This document shows, in pieces, positions 17,453-26,087 of a DNA stretch of 64,000 nucleotides. The position numbers and the translations under genes were made by a program. The notes beneath the pieces were generated by a model. It did not search any database. It had not been told where the DNA came from and was given only the letters and a program-made list of their open reading frames with translations. Each line of letters begins with the position of its first letter. The stretch's first letter is position 1. The DNA lies in the NCBI GenBank assembly GCA_029866205.1, contig JARWZT010000013.1, forward strand, positions 62,001 through 126,000. Direction: 5' to 3'. The stretch comes from Rhodoferax sp. GTDB taxonomy: Bacteria > Pseudomonadota > Gammaproteobacteria > Burkholderiales > Burkholderiaceae_C.

Positions 17453-19855
17453 CTATTCCGCCCGTGAAATTGCCTGAGGTTTGAACCCCAAATCTGCTGC
17501 CTTGCCCTTGCGCCCCCGCAAAGCGCGGGCATTGTTCAGGCTGCGGATTTCCAGCGTTTCTTCGCGCTCTTTGCCTCCGCGCCCGATGCCTGCAATGCGC
17601 ACGCTGCGGGTGTAGGCGGCGGCGCCGGCCAGCGTGTCTTTGTCTTCCAGCGCCAGCAGCATCAGACCGCGACCGCCCTTTTCCATGGTTTTAAGTTCGG
17701 ACAGCTTAAACGTCAGAATCCGGCCCAAGGTCGAGGCACATGCCACATCGGTGGCCGGTGCCACCGCAGCGCGCGCGATGTTCGCCACGGCCGCCGCAGG
17801 CGCCGAGGTCAGGCCCTGGGGCAAACTGGCGCCCGCCACCAAGGAGGGAACACACACCGTTTCCCCGGGGTTACAGGCAATAAAGGCCTTGCCCGCCTTT
17901 TGCCGGGAAACCATGTTGTCCACCGAGGCCACAAAGCCATAGCCCCCGCTGCCCGACAACAGCAATTGGGCGCTGGCCGGACCGGCAAAGTAATGCAGCA
18001 CTTGGGTGCCCGATTCCAGCTCAATCAAGCTGGTGAGCGGTTGACCGTCGCCGCGTCCTCCGGGCAGCAATGAGACCGCCACCGAGTACACCCGCCCATG
18101 GGATCCAAAGGCCAACAGTGTGTCCACACTGCGGCACTCAAACGTGCCGTAGAGGCCGTCGCCCGCTTTGAACGCAAAGCTGCCGGCCTCGTGGCCGTGG
18201 CCGGTGCGCGTACGGACCCAGCCCTTGGCGCTGACGACCACGGTGACCGGTTCGTCGACGATCTTGACCTCGGCCACCGCCTTTTTCTCTTCCTGAATCA
18301 GGGTCCGCCGGGCATCGGCAAAGGTTTTGGCGTCCGCCTCAATCTCTTTGACCATGAGCCGCCGCAGTGCCTGCGGATTGCCCAAGATGTCTTCGAGTTT
18401 TTGCTGTTCGGTGCGAAGCTCAGCGAGCTCTTGCTCAATCTTGATCGCCTCGAGCCGCGCCAACTGGCGCAATCGGATTTCGAGAATGTCTTCGGCCTGA
18501 CGATCACTCAAATGGAAGCGCGCAATCAAGGCCGCTTTCGGCTCATCCGATTGGCGGATGATGGCGATCACCTCGTCGATGTTCAGCAATACCGTCTGGC
18601 GCCCCTCCAGGATGTGAATGCGGTCCAACACCTTGCCCAGTCGGTGGCGTGAGCGCTTTTCGATCGTGGTCTGACGAAACGCGATCCACTCGGTGAGCAT
18701 TTGGCGGAACGACTTTTGCGTGGGCCGCCCGTCCAAACCCACCATGGTGAGGTTGATCGGCGTGGACGACTCCAGGCTGGTATGCGCCAACAACGCGGTA
18801 ATGAGTTCTTGCTGCTCAATGCGGCTGGTTTTGGGCTCGAACACCAGGCGCACTGCATTTTCCTTGCCCGACTCGTCGCGTACCACGTCCAAGACTGCCA
18901 GGATGCTGGCCTTGAGCTGCGTCTGGTCGAGGGAAAGCGCTTTTTTTCCGGCTTTCACCTTGGGATTGGTCAGCTCTTCGATTTCTTCAAGCACGCGCTG
19001 GCTGCTCACGCCGGGTGGCAACTCGGTCACCACCAGCTGCCATTGGCCGCGCGCCAAGTCCTCAATCTTCCAGCGCGCACGCACCTTCAACGAGCCGCGC
19101 CCGGTACGGTAAGCCTCGGCAATATCGGCTGCCGGACTGATGATCTGCGCACCACCGGGGTAATCGGGGCCGGGCACCAGCGCATACAAATCCGCATCAC
19201 TCAAGGTGGGTGACTTGACCAGCGCGACGCAAGCGTCGGCAATTTCGCGCAAGTTGTGGCTGGGGATTTCAGTGGCCAAGCCCACGGCAATGCCACTGGC
19301 ACCGTTGAGCAAGGCAAAAGGCAGACGCGCGGGCAGCTGCCGCGGCTCTTCCGTGGATCCGTCGTAATTGGGCTGAAAGTCGACCGTTCCCTGGTCAATT
19401 TCATCCAGCAACAAACTGGTAATTTTGGCCAGCCGGGCCTCGGTATAGCGCATCGCCGCAGCCCCGTCGCCGTCCCGCGAGCCAAAATTGCCTTGGCCGT
19501 CAATCAGGGGGTAGCGTTGCGAAAAATCCTGCGCCATGCGAACCAGCGCGTCGTATGCCGCTTGGTCCCCGTGGGGGTGAAAGCGGCCCAACACGTCGCC
19601 GACCACCCGCGCACTTTTCACCGGCTTGGCCCCGGTATTGCCATTGGCCCCACCAAAACCCAGGCCCATGCGGGACATGGAATACAAAATCCGCCGTTGC
19701 ACCGGTTTTTGGCCGTCGCATACGTCAGGTAACGCGCGGCCTTTTACGACGCTGAGCGCGTATTCCAGGTAAGCGCGCTGGGCGTAAGTGGCCAGGTTCA
19801 ACTGGTCATCGCCCTCGGGGGCGGGGGCAAGGTCGAGGGTGGGTTGGTCGGTCAT
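17453..19855 (-). CDS. parC: DNA topoisomerase IV subunit A (ParC)
   Basis: ParC is the DNA-cutting subunit of topoisomerase IV, which separates linked daughter chromosomes. The 800-residue protein has the winged-helix region with [13 protein letters not shown], the catalytic Tyr137 in [10 protein letters not shown], the tower and long coiled-coil gate, and a degenerate C-terminal beta-pinwheel. At the quinolone-resistance positions (E. coli Ser80 and Glu84) it has Gln98 and Asp102. The shorter C-terminus and IPSHNLREI pattern favour ParC over GyrA. It lies downstream of parE on the same strand, separated by 234 bases that contain a large inverted repeat. Confidence 0.97.
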   Translation of the reverse strand: MTDQPTLDLAPAPEGDDQLNLATYAQRAYLEYALSVVKGRALPDVCDGQKPVQRRILYSMSRMGLGFGGANGNTGAKPVKSARVVGDVLGRFHPHGDQAAYDALVRMAQDFSQRYPLIDGQGNFGSRDGDGAAAMRYTEARLAKITSLLLDEIDQGTVDFQPNYDGSTEEPRQLPARLPFALLNGASGIAVGLATEIPSHNLREIADACVALVKSPTLSDADLYALVPGPDYPGGAQIISPAADIAEAYRTGRGSLKVRARWKIEDLARGQWQLVVTELPPGVSSQRVLEEIEELTNPKVKAGKKALSLDQTQLKASILAVLDVVRDESGKENAVRLVFEPKTSRIEQQELITALLAHTSLESSTPINLTMVGLDGRPTQKSFRQMLTEWIAFRQTTIEKRSRHRLGKVLDRIHILEGRQTVLLNIDEVIAIIRQSDEPKAALIARFHLSDRQAEDILEIRLRQLARLEAIKIEQELAELRTEQQKLEDILGNPQALRRLMVKEIEADAKTFADARRTLIQEEKKAVAEVKIVDEPVTVVVSAKGWVRTRTGHGHEAGSFAFKAGDGLYGTFECRSVDTLLAFGSHGRVYSVAVSLLPGGRGDGQPLTSLIELESGTQVLHYFAGPASAQLLLSGSGGYGFVASVDNMVSRQKAGKAFIACNPGETVCVPSLVAGASLPQGLTSAPAAAVANIARAAVAPATDVACASTLGRILTFKLSELKTMEKGGRGLMLLALEDKDTLAGAAAYTRSVRIAGIGRGGKEREETLEIRSLNNARALRGRKGKAADLGFKPQAISRAE

Positions 19856-19928
19856 TGTTGTATTTCTTGCTTCGAATTTTGTGTTGAGGCACTTTTATCA
19901 ACGGAAGTGGTAGCGCGTCTATCGCAAA

Positions 19929-20000
19929 GGAGCGCAGGGTAAAGGCGGCTTCCTCATGGTGGGGTACCACAAATCGTCAGCCGCCCAAACCCTGCGCTCC
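19929..20000. repeat. Large imperfect inverted repeat between parE and parC
   Basis: The 22-base arms 19929-19950 and 19979-20000 match as inverted copies at 19 of 22 positions: a 12-base perfect outer stem (GGAGCGCAGGGT), three mismatches, then a 7-base perfect inner stem (GGCGGCT). The 28-base loop holds TGGT-GGGGT-ACCA. No T-run follows in either direction, so it is not a standard terminator. Confidence 0.85.
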
Positions 20001-20089
20001 TCGGGTTTTGGTGAACGACACAATTTGAAACGCCATGCGCGAAGACACCGGCCAAGGGCAATAAACGCATCCGGCAAAACGGCCAATAT

Positions 20090-22078
20090 TCAGACATCAA
20101 TCTCAACCGAGTCTCCGTGGATTTCCATCAGCTCGCGCCGTGCAGCCGCCTCACCCTTGCCCATCAGCTTGGTGATCAAAGCCTCTGTCTGACCGAAATC
20201 GATGGCCCCGAGCATCACCGGCATCAGGCGTCGGGTGTCGGGGTTTAGGGTGGTGTCCCACAGCTGCTCGGCATTCATCTCGCCCAGGCCTTTGAAGCGG
20301 CTGATGCTCCAGGCACCCTCTCGCACACCCTCTTTGCGCAGCTTGTCCAAAATCACGGTCAGTTCGCCCTCGTCCAGCGCATAGGCCTTGGAGGCCGGCT
20401 TTTTGCCACGCGCCGGGGCATCGACCCGAAACAGGGGTGGCCGCGCCACAAACACATGGCCGGCATCAATCAGCTTGGGGAAATGGCGGAAAAACAGTGT
20501 CAGCAGCAGCACCTGAATGTGCGAACCATCCACGTCCGCGTCACTCAGAATGCAGACCTTGCCATAACGCAGGCCGCTCATGTCGGGCGTATCGTTGGGG
20601 CCGTGCGGGTCAACACCTATCGCCACTGAAATATCGTGGATTTCAGTATTGGCAAACAAGCGGTCGCGGTCCACTTCCCAAGTATTGAGTACCTTGCCGC
20701 GCAATGGCAAGACGGCCTGACTCTCTTTGTCCCGACCCATCTTGGCGCTGCCACCGGCTGAATCGCCTTCGACCAAAAAGACTTCGTTGTAGGCCAGGTC
20801 GCGGCTCTCGCAGTCGGTCAACTTGCCAGGCAACACCGCGACGCCAGAACTTTTGCGTTTTTCGACTTTTTGTCCGGCACGCTGGCGGGTCTGTGCGGCT
20901 TTGATGGCCAACTCAGCCAACTTTTTCCCATAGTCCACATGCTGGTTGAGCCACAACTCCAAGGCAGGGCGAACAAAACTGGACACCAGACGCACCGCGT
21001 CCCGCGAATTCAGCCGCTCCTTGATCTGGCCTTGAAACTGCGGATCCAGCACCTTGGCAGACAACACGTAACTGGCGCGCGCGAAAACGTCCTCAGGCAT
21101 GAGCTTGACACCCTTGGGGAGCAAGCTGTGCATGTCGACAAAACTTTTGACCGCCGTGAACAGTCCATCGCGCAGTCCACTCTCGTGTGTGCCCCCGGCA
21201 CTGGTGGGAATCAAATTGACGTAGCTTTCGCGCACCGTGGCACCGTCTTCGGTAAAGGCGACGCACCACATGGCACCCTCGCCATCGGCAAAACTGTCGT
21301 GCTGGGCGTCGGCGAAACCTTCGCCGTTGAACAAGGGAATCACTGGCTCCCCCTGCAAAGACTGCATCAGGTAGTCGCCGAGCCCGCCTTTGTAGAGCCA
21401 TGTTTGGGTTTCCTTGGACTTTTCGCTCCAAAGCGACACGGTCACGCCGGGCATCAATACCGCCTTGCTGCGCAGCAAGTGGATCAGCTCTGCCATGGGC
21501 AGCGCGGCGGATTCAAAATATTTGGGGTCTGGCCACACCCGAACGGTCGTACCCGATTTGCGATCACCCTCGCCTGCCTTGCGCACTTGCAAGGCCTCGG
21601 ACACATCGCCACCTTCAAAAACGATGCGCGCCACCGAGCCTTCGCGGTAACTGGTGACCTCCAGCCGTTTTCCCAGAGCGTTGGTCACGCTCACCCCAAC
21701 GCCGTGCAAGCCACCGGAAAAGCTATAGGCGCCGCCCTTGCCCTTGTCAAATTTGCCCCCGGCGTGTAGGCGGGTGAAGACCAGCTCAATAACTGGCGCC
21801 ATTTCTTCGGGGTGCATCCCGAAGGGAATACCCCGACCATCGTCGTCAATGGTGACCGAACCATCCGCATGCAGCGCCACCTTGATTTTTTTACCATGAC
21901 CGGCCAGCGCTTCGTCTGCCGCGTTGTCCAGCACTTCCTGGATGACGTGCAAGGGGTTGTCGGTGCGGGTGTACATGCCGGGGCGCTGTTTGACGGGTTC
22001 CAGTCCCTTCAGAACGCGAATGGAAGCCTCGGAATATCCAACAGGAACGGCGGTGGCGGAGTTAGGTTTGGCAGACAT
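20090..22078 (-). CDS. parE: DNA topoisomerase IV subunit B (ParE)
   Basis: ParE is the ATPase subunit of topoisomerase IV. The 662-residue protein carries the GHKL ATPase motifs EVLDNAADEAL, DDDGRGIPFGMHP and GGLHGVGVSVTNAL, then the TOPRIM motifs FLVEGDSAGGSAKMGRD and DADVDGSHI. It ends with the ParC-contacting C-terminal segment RFKGLGEMNAEQLWDTT. ATG 22078 (MSAKPNSA) is chosen; the frame is open 16 codons further, but that part is not family-like. TACAAT lies eight bases before the ATG and no ribosome site is visible. parC follows. Confidence 0.97.
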   Translation of the reverse strand: MSAKPNSATAVPVGYSEASIRVLKGLEPVKQRPGMYTRTDNPLHVIQEVLDNAADEALAGHGKKIKVALHADGSVTIDDDGRGIPFGMHPEEMAPVIELVFTRLHAGGKFDKGKGGAYSFSGGLHGVGVSVTNALGKRLEVTSYREGSVARIVFEGGDVSEALQVRKAGEGDRKSGTTVRVWPDPKYFESAALPMAELIHLLRSKAVLMPGVTVSLWSEKSKETQTWLYKGGLGDYLMQSLQGEPVIPLFNGEGFADAQHDSFADGEGAMWCVAFTEDGATVRESYVNLIPTSAGGTHESGLRDGLFTAVKSFVDMHSLLPKGVKLMPEDVFARASYVLSAKVLDPQFQGQIKERLNSRDAVRLVSSFVRPALELWLNQHVDYGKKLAELAIKAAQTRQRAGQKVEKRKSSGVAVLPGKLTDCESRDLAYNEVFLVEGDSAGGSAKMGRDKESQAVLPLRGKVLNTWEVDRDRLFANTEIHDISVAIGVDPHGPNDTPDMSGLRYGKVCILSDADVDGSHIQVLLLTLFFRHFPKLIDAGHVFVARPPLFRVDAPARGKKPASKAYALDEGELTVILDKLRKEGVREGAWSISRFKGLGEMNAEQLWDTTLNPDTRRLMPVMLGAIDFGQTEALITKLMGKGEAAARRELMEIHGDSVEIDV

Positions 22079-22086
22079 AGCGCGCG

Positions 22087-22092
22087 ATTGTA
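22087..22092 (-). promoter_or_regulatory. -10-like TACAAT eight bases before parE
   Basis: The minus strand reads TACAAT, eight bases, then ATG 22078. This suggests a leaderless or almost leaderless parE message. The -35 region is not recognisable. Confidence 0.4.
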
Positions 22093-22269
22093 GACGCAGG
22101 GTACCTAAATAACTGTATGAATACACAGTTTAATTCCCCCATTTTTTCGGTCGATCGCGTTGAATTCTGGGCCCTACGCCGCCCTTGAAGCCACTCGCAC
22201 CATCTGTCCTGCGACGCCAAAAGCGGAGGCCATTTCGCCATCGTGACTCCCCGCGCTTCCCGCAGTGGC

Positions 22270-22275
22270 TATATT
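22270..22275 (+). promoter_or_regulatory. -10-like TATATT six bases before the MFS gene
   Basis: TATATT is followed by TGGGGA and ATG 22282. The GGGGA could instead be a poor, too-close ribosome site. The spacing fits the leaderless pattern seen at several other starts in this window. Confidence 0.35.
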
Positions 22276-22281
22276 TGGGGA

Positions 22282-23517
22282 ATGCAGAACTTTCATCCCG
22301 ATCGCCCGCCGCTGTCGATTTTTCAGGTTTTGGCCTGCGGCGCGGCCATCGTCACGCTGTCCATGGGCATCCGCCACGGTTTTGGTTTGTGGATGCAGCC
22401 GCTCACCCAAGCCCGGGATTGGACGCGCGAGACCTACGCACTGGCGATTGCCATCCAAAACATTTCCTGGGGAATTGCAGGCATTTTTGTTGGCATGGTG
22501 GCGGATCGTTTTGGCGCCTTTCGGGTGCTGGTAGTCGGTGCACTTCTTTACGCCTTCGGCTTGGTGGTCATGGCAAATGCCGAGACACCGCTGCTGCTGA
22601 TGCTCTCTTGCGGCGTCATGCTGGGTGTTGCCCAAGCGGGTACGACCTATGCAGTGGTGTATGGCGTGGTTGGCCGCAACGTCCCTGCAAGCCGGCGGTC
22701 GTGGGCCATGGGCGTGACGGCTGCCGCGGGTTCCTTTGGCCAATTTTTGATGGTGCCCATTGAGGGCCATTTGATCAACACGCTGGGCTGGCAGGCGGCG
22801 TTAGCGGCACTGGGACTGGCGGCATTGCTGATCGCCCCCTTGGCCTGGGGACTGCGCGAGCCCCATCTCGCGCCGAACCAGGCCCAATCTCCCCGCGAAC
22901 AGAGTATTTTCCACGCCCTGAGCGAGGCTTTTTCTTACCGCAGTTTCCAGCTCCTGATGGCGGGCTACTTTGTCTGCGGATTCCAGGTGGTGTTTATTGG
23001 TGTGCACATGCCCAGCTACCTGAAAGACCAGGGCTTGTCGCCGCAAGTGGCGAGCTATGCATTGGCCCTGATCGGTTTGTTCAATGTGTTTGGCACTTAC
23101 GCCTCCGGCGCATTGGGCCAGCGTTTTGAGAAGCGTTACATCCTGGCCTTTATTTACTTTTCACGTGCGCTGGTGATCGGCCTATTTCTGTGGTCGCCGC
23201 TCAGCCCCATGAGCGTTTACGTGTTTTCCGCGGTGATGGGGCTTTTGTGGTTATCCACTGTCCCGGCCACCAATGCCGCTATTGCCCAAATATTTGGTGT
23301 GGCACATTTGTCCATGCTGAGCGGTTTTGTGTTTTTGAGCCACCAAATTGGGTCGTTTTTAGGGGTCTGGCTGGGCGGCTGGGTCTATGACCGCACCGGA
23401 AATTACGACCTGGTCTGGTATATCGCCATCGCGCTTGGAGTATTTGCGGGCCTGGTCAACCTGCCCGTCAAAGAAGCAGCGATCGAACGCGCCCCACGCC
23501 TGGCACCCCTGACCTGA
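22282..23517 (+). CDS. MFS family transporter
   Basis: A 411-residue inner-membrane carrier with the 12-helix pattern of the major facilitator superfamily. GMVADRFGAFRVLVVGALLY is a good motif A between helices 2 and 3, and the second half repeats it weakly as GQRFEKRYILAF. N-terminal MGIRHGFGLWMQPLT resembles predicted carboxylate/oxalate-formate-like MFS members of Betaproteobacteria, but the substrate cannot be read from sequence. ATG 22282 (MQNFHPDRP) is chosen over an open upstream extension of 13 codons. A 49-codon membrane-protein gene, an SDR gene and a methyltransferase gene follow closely in the same direction and may be co-transcribed. Confidence 0.9.
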   Translation: MQNFHPDRPPLSIFQVLACGAAIVTLSMGIRHGFGLWMQPLTQARDWTRETYALAIAIQNISWGIAGIFVGMVADRFGAFRVLVVGALLYAFGLVVMANAETPLLLMLSCGVMLGVAQAGTTYAVVYGVVGRNVPASRRSWAMGVTAAAGSFGQFLMVPIEGHLINTLGWQAALAALGLAALLIAPLAWGLREPHLAPNQAQSPREQSIFHALSEAFSYRSFQLLMAGYFVCGFQVVFIGVHMPSYLKDQGLSPQVASYALALIGLFNVFGTYASGALGQRFEKRYILAFIYFSRALVIGLFLWSPLSPMSVYVFSAVMGLLWLSTVPATNAAIAQIFGVAHLSMLSGFVFLSHQIGSFLGVWLGGWVYDRTGNYDLVWYIAIALGVFAGLVNLPVKEAAIERAPRLAPLT

Positions 23518-23534
23518 AGGCGCTTGCCAAAGCC

Positions 23535-23684
23535 ATGATCAGCACCCGGCGACCCTGGACCCGCAAACTGGCCATTGGCCTGGCGATGGTGCTCGCCGGC
23601 ACCGTGTTGGTATGGGTTTTCGGACTCTACAGCCGAGCCGATTTCCTGCTGCAACTGACGAATCAGTTGTGGTCCTGTTTTTAA
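23535..23684 (+). CDS. 49-residue single-pass membrane protein
   Basis: A small gene between the MFS and SDR genes, 17 bases after the first and 22 before the second. It begins MISTRRPWTRKLAIG: a positively charged N-terminus, then one hydrophobic helix at about residues 13-31 (LAIGLAMVLAGTVLVWVFG). A short tail ends in FLLQLTNQLWSCF. The charge distribution favours an N-in, C-out inner-membrane protein. I believe similar short proteins with a tail ending in WACF or WSCF exist in other Comamonadaceae, but that is from memory. Function unknown; the frame, spacing and composition support a real gene. Confidence 0.65.
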   Translation: MISTRRPWTRKLAIGLAMVLAGTVLVWVFGLYSRADFLLQLTNQLWSCF

Positions 23685-23706
23685 TGTTTTTTCGAGCTTG
23701 AACGCC

Positions 23707-24540
23707 ATGCGCACATCGGACACCCCAGCCCAAGTCATTGTCATTACGGGCGCCTCGGACGGGATTGGCGCCGAAATGGCGCGCCAAATCGCCCAAAAAC
23801 ACGGCTCCAACGTGGCGCTGGTGCTGGCATCTCGCACCGAAACAACCTTGCAATCCGTTGCGGCGCAGTGCAGCGCGCTGGGCGCCACGTGCCTGGTGGT
23901 ACCCACCGACGTATCAGACCCCGCCCAATGCCGGGCACTGATCGCCAGCACGGCAGACCGCTTCGGCCGCATTGACGGCTTGATCAACAACGCCGGTATT
24001 TCTGCCCAGGCCCTTTTTGGTGAGGTGCGCGCGAACGACCTGGGCTGGTATGAGCACCTTATGCGCATCAACCTTTGGGGAAGCGTTTGGTGCACGCATG
24101 CCGCCCTGCCCTACTTGCAAAGTAGCCGAGGCCGCATCGTGGCGGTATCGTCCTTGGCCGGTCTGATTGGTGTGCCCGGTCGCACCGCGTACAGCGCTTC
24201 CAAGTTCGCCATGACGGGATTTTTTGAAGCCCTGCGTGCCGAATTGGTGGGTGCTGGCGTCAGTGTGACCACCGCCTTCCCTGGCGTGGTGTTGACCAAT
24301 ATCCGCAGCCACGGCTTGAACGCCGCTGGCGTCGCCGCCGGCTCCAGTGGTTTGAAAGAAGACAAGGCCATGGGCGTTGAAGAGTGCGCCGCACTGATAC
24401 TCAAGGGCATGCAGCAGCGTGATCGCGAAGTGGTCATGACAGCCCCCGGCAAAGTGGGGCGATTCCTCAAACTGCTTTGGCCAGCAGCGGTCGAACGCAT
24501 GGCCCTGAACGCGCTCAAAGACGATGTCAAACCCCGCTAG
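23707..24540 (+). CDS. Short-chain dehydrogenase/reductase (SDR)
   Basis: A 277-residue NAD(P)-dependent oxidoreductase of the classical SDR type. TGASDGIG at residues 14-21 is the nucleotide-binding TGxxxGxG motif, INNAG the NNAG motif, and Tyr162 with Lys166 in YSASK the catalytic pair. The serine lies in IVAVSSLAGL. The C-terminal tail (GKVGRFLKLLWPAAVERMAL) is typical of SDRs that may contact membranes. ATG 23707 is chosen; an in-frame TTG three codons earlier is weaker. The 3' end overlaps the methyltransferase start by 17 bases, so the two are coupled. Substrate unknown. Confidence 0.92.
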   Translation: MRTSDTPAQVIVITGASDGIGAEMARQIAQKHGSNVALVLASRTETTLQSVAAQCSALGATCLVVPTDVSDPAQCRALIASTADRFGRIDGLINNAGISAQALFGEVRANDLGWYEHLMRINLWGSVWCTHAALPYLQSSRGRIVAVSSLAGLIGVPGRTAYSASKFAMTGFFEALRAELVGAGVSVTTAFPGVVLTNIRSHGLNAAGVAAGSSGLKEDKAMGVEECAALILKGMQQRDREVVMTAPGKVGRFLKLLWPAAVERMALNALKDDVKPR

Positions 24541-25153
24541 TTCCAACCACGCCCCCGAGGCGACACATTCCGGTCAGGCGGCCTACCCGGGCGCTGTTTC
24601 CGCTTGGGTGAAACGCTGGTCGCATCTTGCTGCGCCTGGCGCAACGGTGCTCGACATCGCCTGTGGTGGTGGCCGCCATCTGGCCTGGTTTTCGCAACGC
24701 GGTCACCCGGTGACCGGCGTGGACCGGGACACGGCAGCGGCACGGGCGCATCTGCCCCACGCGGAACTGATCACGGCCGATCTTGAAGGCGCACCCTGGC
24801 CCTTGACCCAGAGCGACCCGGCCACAGACCCAAAGCTTCGGCAATTTGACCTGGTCGTGGTGACCAACTATTTGTGGCGCCCCTTGTGGCCGGCAATTTT
24901 GGGCAGCCTAGCGCCTGGGGGGATGCTGATTTACGAAACTTTTGCCGCCGGTAATGAGACCGTGGGCCGCCCAAGCCGGCCCGATTTTTTGCTCCAGCCC
25001 GGCGAACTGCTGCATCTTTGCTCTGGCCTGCATGTGGTGGCCTACGAAAACGGCACGCTCACCGAACCTGCACGCTTTGTGCAGCGCATCGTTGCCCTGC
25101 GTAAAGCGGACGCAAAGTCCAGCACGCCGCCCAACCCAGCTTGCCCGCTCTAG
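24524..25153 (+). CDS. Class I SAM-dependent methyltransferase
   Basis: A 209-residue soluble methyltransferase of the Rossmann-like class I type. Motif I is [15 protein letters not shown], with an acidic residue ending strand 2 (VTGVDRD) and motif IV in [27 protein letters not shown] is the post-motif. The acceptor is unknown; the overall pattern resembles TehB/SmtA-like small-molecule methyltransferases. Its ATG lies inside the SDR gene (17-base overlap). dapA begins 36 bases downstream but probably has its own promoter. Clustering with the SDR, MFS and small membrane gene suggests a joint task that I cannot name. Confidence 0.9.
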   Translation: MSNPASSNHAPEATHSGQAAYPGAVSAWVKRWSHLAAPGATVLDIACGGGRHLAWFSQRGHPVTGVDRDTAAARAHLPHAELITADLEGAPWPLTQSDPATDPKLRQFDLVVVTNYLWRPLWPAILGSLAPGGMLIYETFAAGNETVGRPSRPDFLLQPGELLHLCSGLHVVAYENGTLTEPARFVQRIVALRKADAKSSTPPNPACPL

Positions 25154-25154
25154 G

Positions 25155-25160
25155 TAAAAT
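25155..25160 (+). promoter_or_regulatory. -10-like TAAAAT before dapA
   Basis: TAAAAT in the context AGGTAAAATTGG lies 28 bases before dapA ATG 25189, right after the methyltransferase stop. The -35 would lie inside that gene and is weak. Confidence 0.4.
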
Positions 25161-25188
25161 TGGCCTTTTAACCAAGCACCGCCGTCCC

Positions 25189-26082
25189 ATGAACCATTCA
25201 CACACGCCTATCCGAGGCAGCATCGTCGCTCTGGTGACCCCTATGCTGGACGATGGCGCCGTTGATTACCCGGCTCTGCGCCGACTCATTGACTGGCATA
25301 TTGCTGAAGGAACCGACTGCATTGGTGTCGTCGGCACCACGGGCGAGTCACCCACGGTGAATGTCCAAGAGCACTGTGAAATCATCCGCGTCTCCGTCGA
25401 GCAATCAGCGGGTCGGGTGCCCATCATGGCCGGCTGCGGCGCCAATTCCACGAAAGAGGCGATTGAGCTGGCGCACTTTGCGAAAAAAGTCGGGGCCGAT
25501 TGCCAGCTGCAAGTGGTGCCTTACTACAACAAACCCACCCAAGAAGGACAGTACCAACATTTCAAGGCCATCGCCGAATCGGTCGACCTGCCCGTCGTTT
25601 TGTACAACGTGCCAGGACGTTCGGTCGCCGATATGGCCCATGACACGGTGATCCGTCTGGCCCAGGTGCCCGGTATCGTGGGTATCAAGGAGGCGACCGG
25701 CAACATCGAACGCGCGCAGTGGCTGATCAAAGAGGCTCCTGCAGGTTTTTCGATTTATTCCGGCGACGACCCCACCGCGGTAGCCTTGATGCTGTGCGGT
25801 GGCCATGGAAATGTCAGTGTGACCGCCAATGTGGCCCCCAAGCTCATGCACGAGCTGTGCATGGCGGCGATTGCGGGCGATGTGCGGCGCGCGATGGATC
25901 TCCAATTCAAGTTGCTGCCTCTGCACAAGGGCTTGTTCGTGGAGTCGAATCCGATCCCCGTGAAATGGGCAGTGGCCAGGAAGGGCCTGTGCGGCGAGGC
26001 GCTTCGCCTGCCGCTGACCCCCCTGACCCAGGGCAATCGCCCGGCCCTTGAGCAATTGCTCCAAACGACTGGCCTCATTTAA
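25189..26082 (+). CDS. dapA: 4-hydroxy-tetrahydrodipicolinate synthase (DapA)
   Basis: DapA condenses pyruvate with aspartate semialdehyde, the first committed step to diaminopimelate and lysine. The 297-residue TIM-barrel protein has GTTGESPTV (substrate-binding Thr-Thr), [12 protein letters not shown] with the catalytic tyrosine, VLYNVPGR, and Schiff-base Lys167 in GIKEATGN. It ends in [18 protein letters not shown] 25189 ([10 protein letters not shown]) is chosen; an open extension upstream overlaps the methyltransferase gene and is not family-like. bamC follows after five bases, a conserved pairing also seen in gammaproteobacteria. Confidence 0.98.
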   Translation: MNHSHTPIRGSIVALVTPMLDDGAVDYPALRRLIDWHIAEGTDCIGVVGTTGESPTVNVQEHCEIIRVSVEQSAGRVPIMAGCGANSTKEAIELAHFAKKVGADCQLQVVPYYNKPTQEGQYQHFKAIAESVDLPVVLYNVPGRSVADMAHDTVIRLAQVPGIVGIKEATGNIERAQWLIKEAPAGFSIYSGDDPTAVALMLCGGHGNVSVTANVAPKLMHELCMAAIAGDVRRAMDLQFKLLPLHKGLFVESNPIPVKWAVARKGLCGEALRLPLTPLTQGNRPALEQLLQTTGLI

Positions 26083-26087
26083 TCCCC

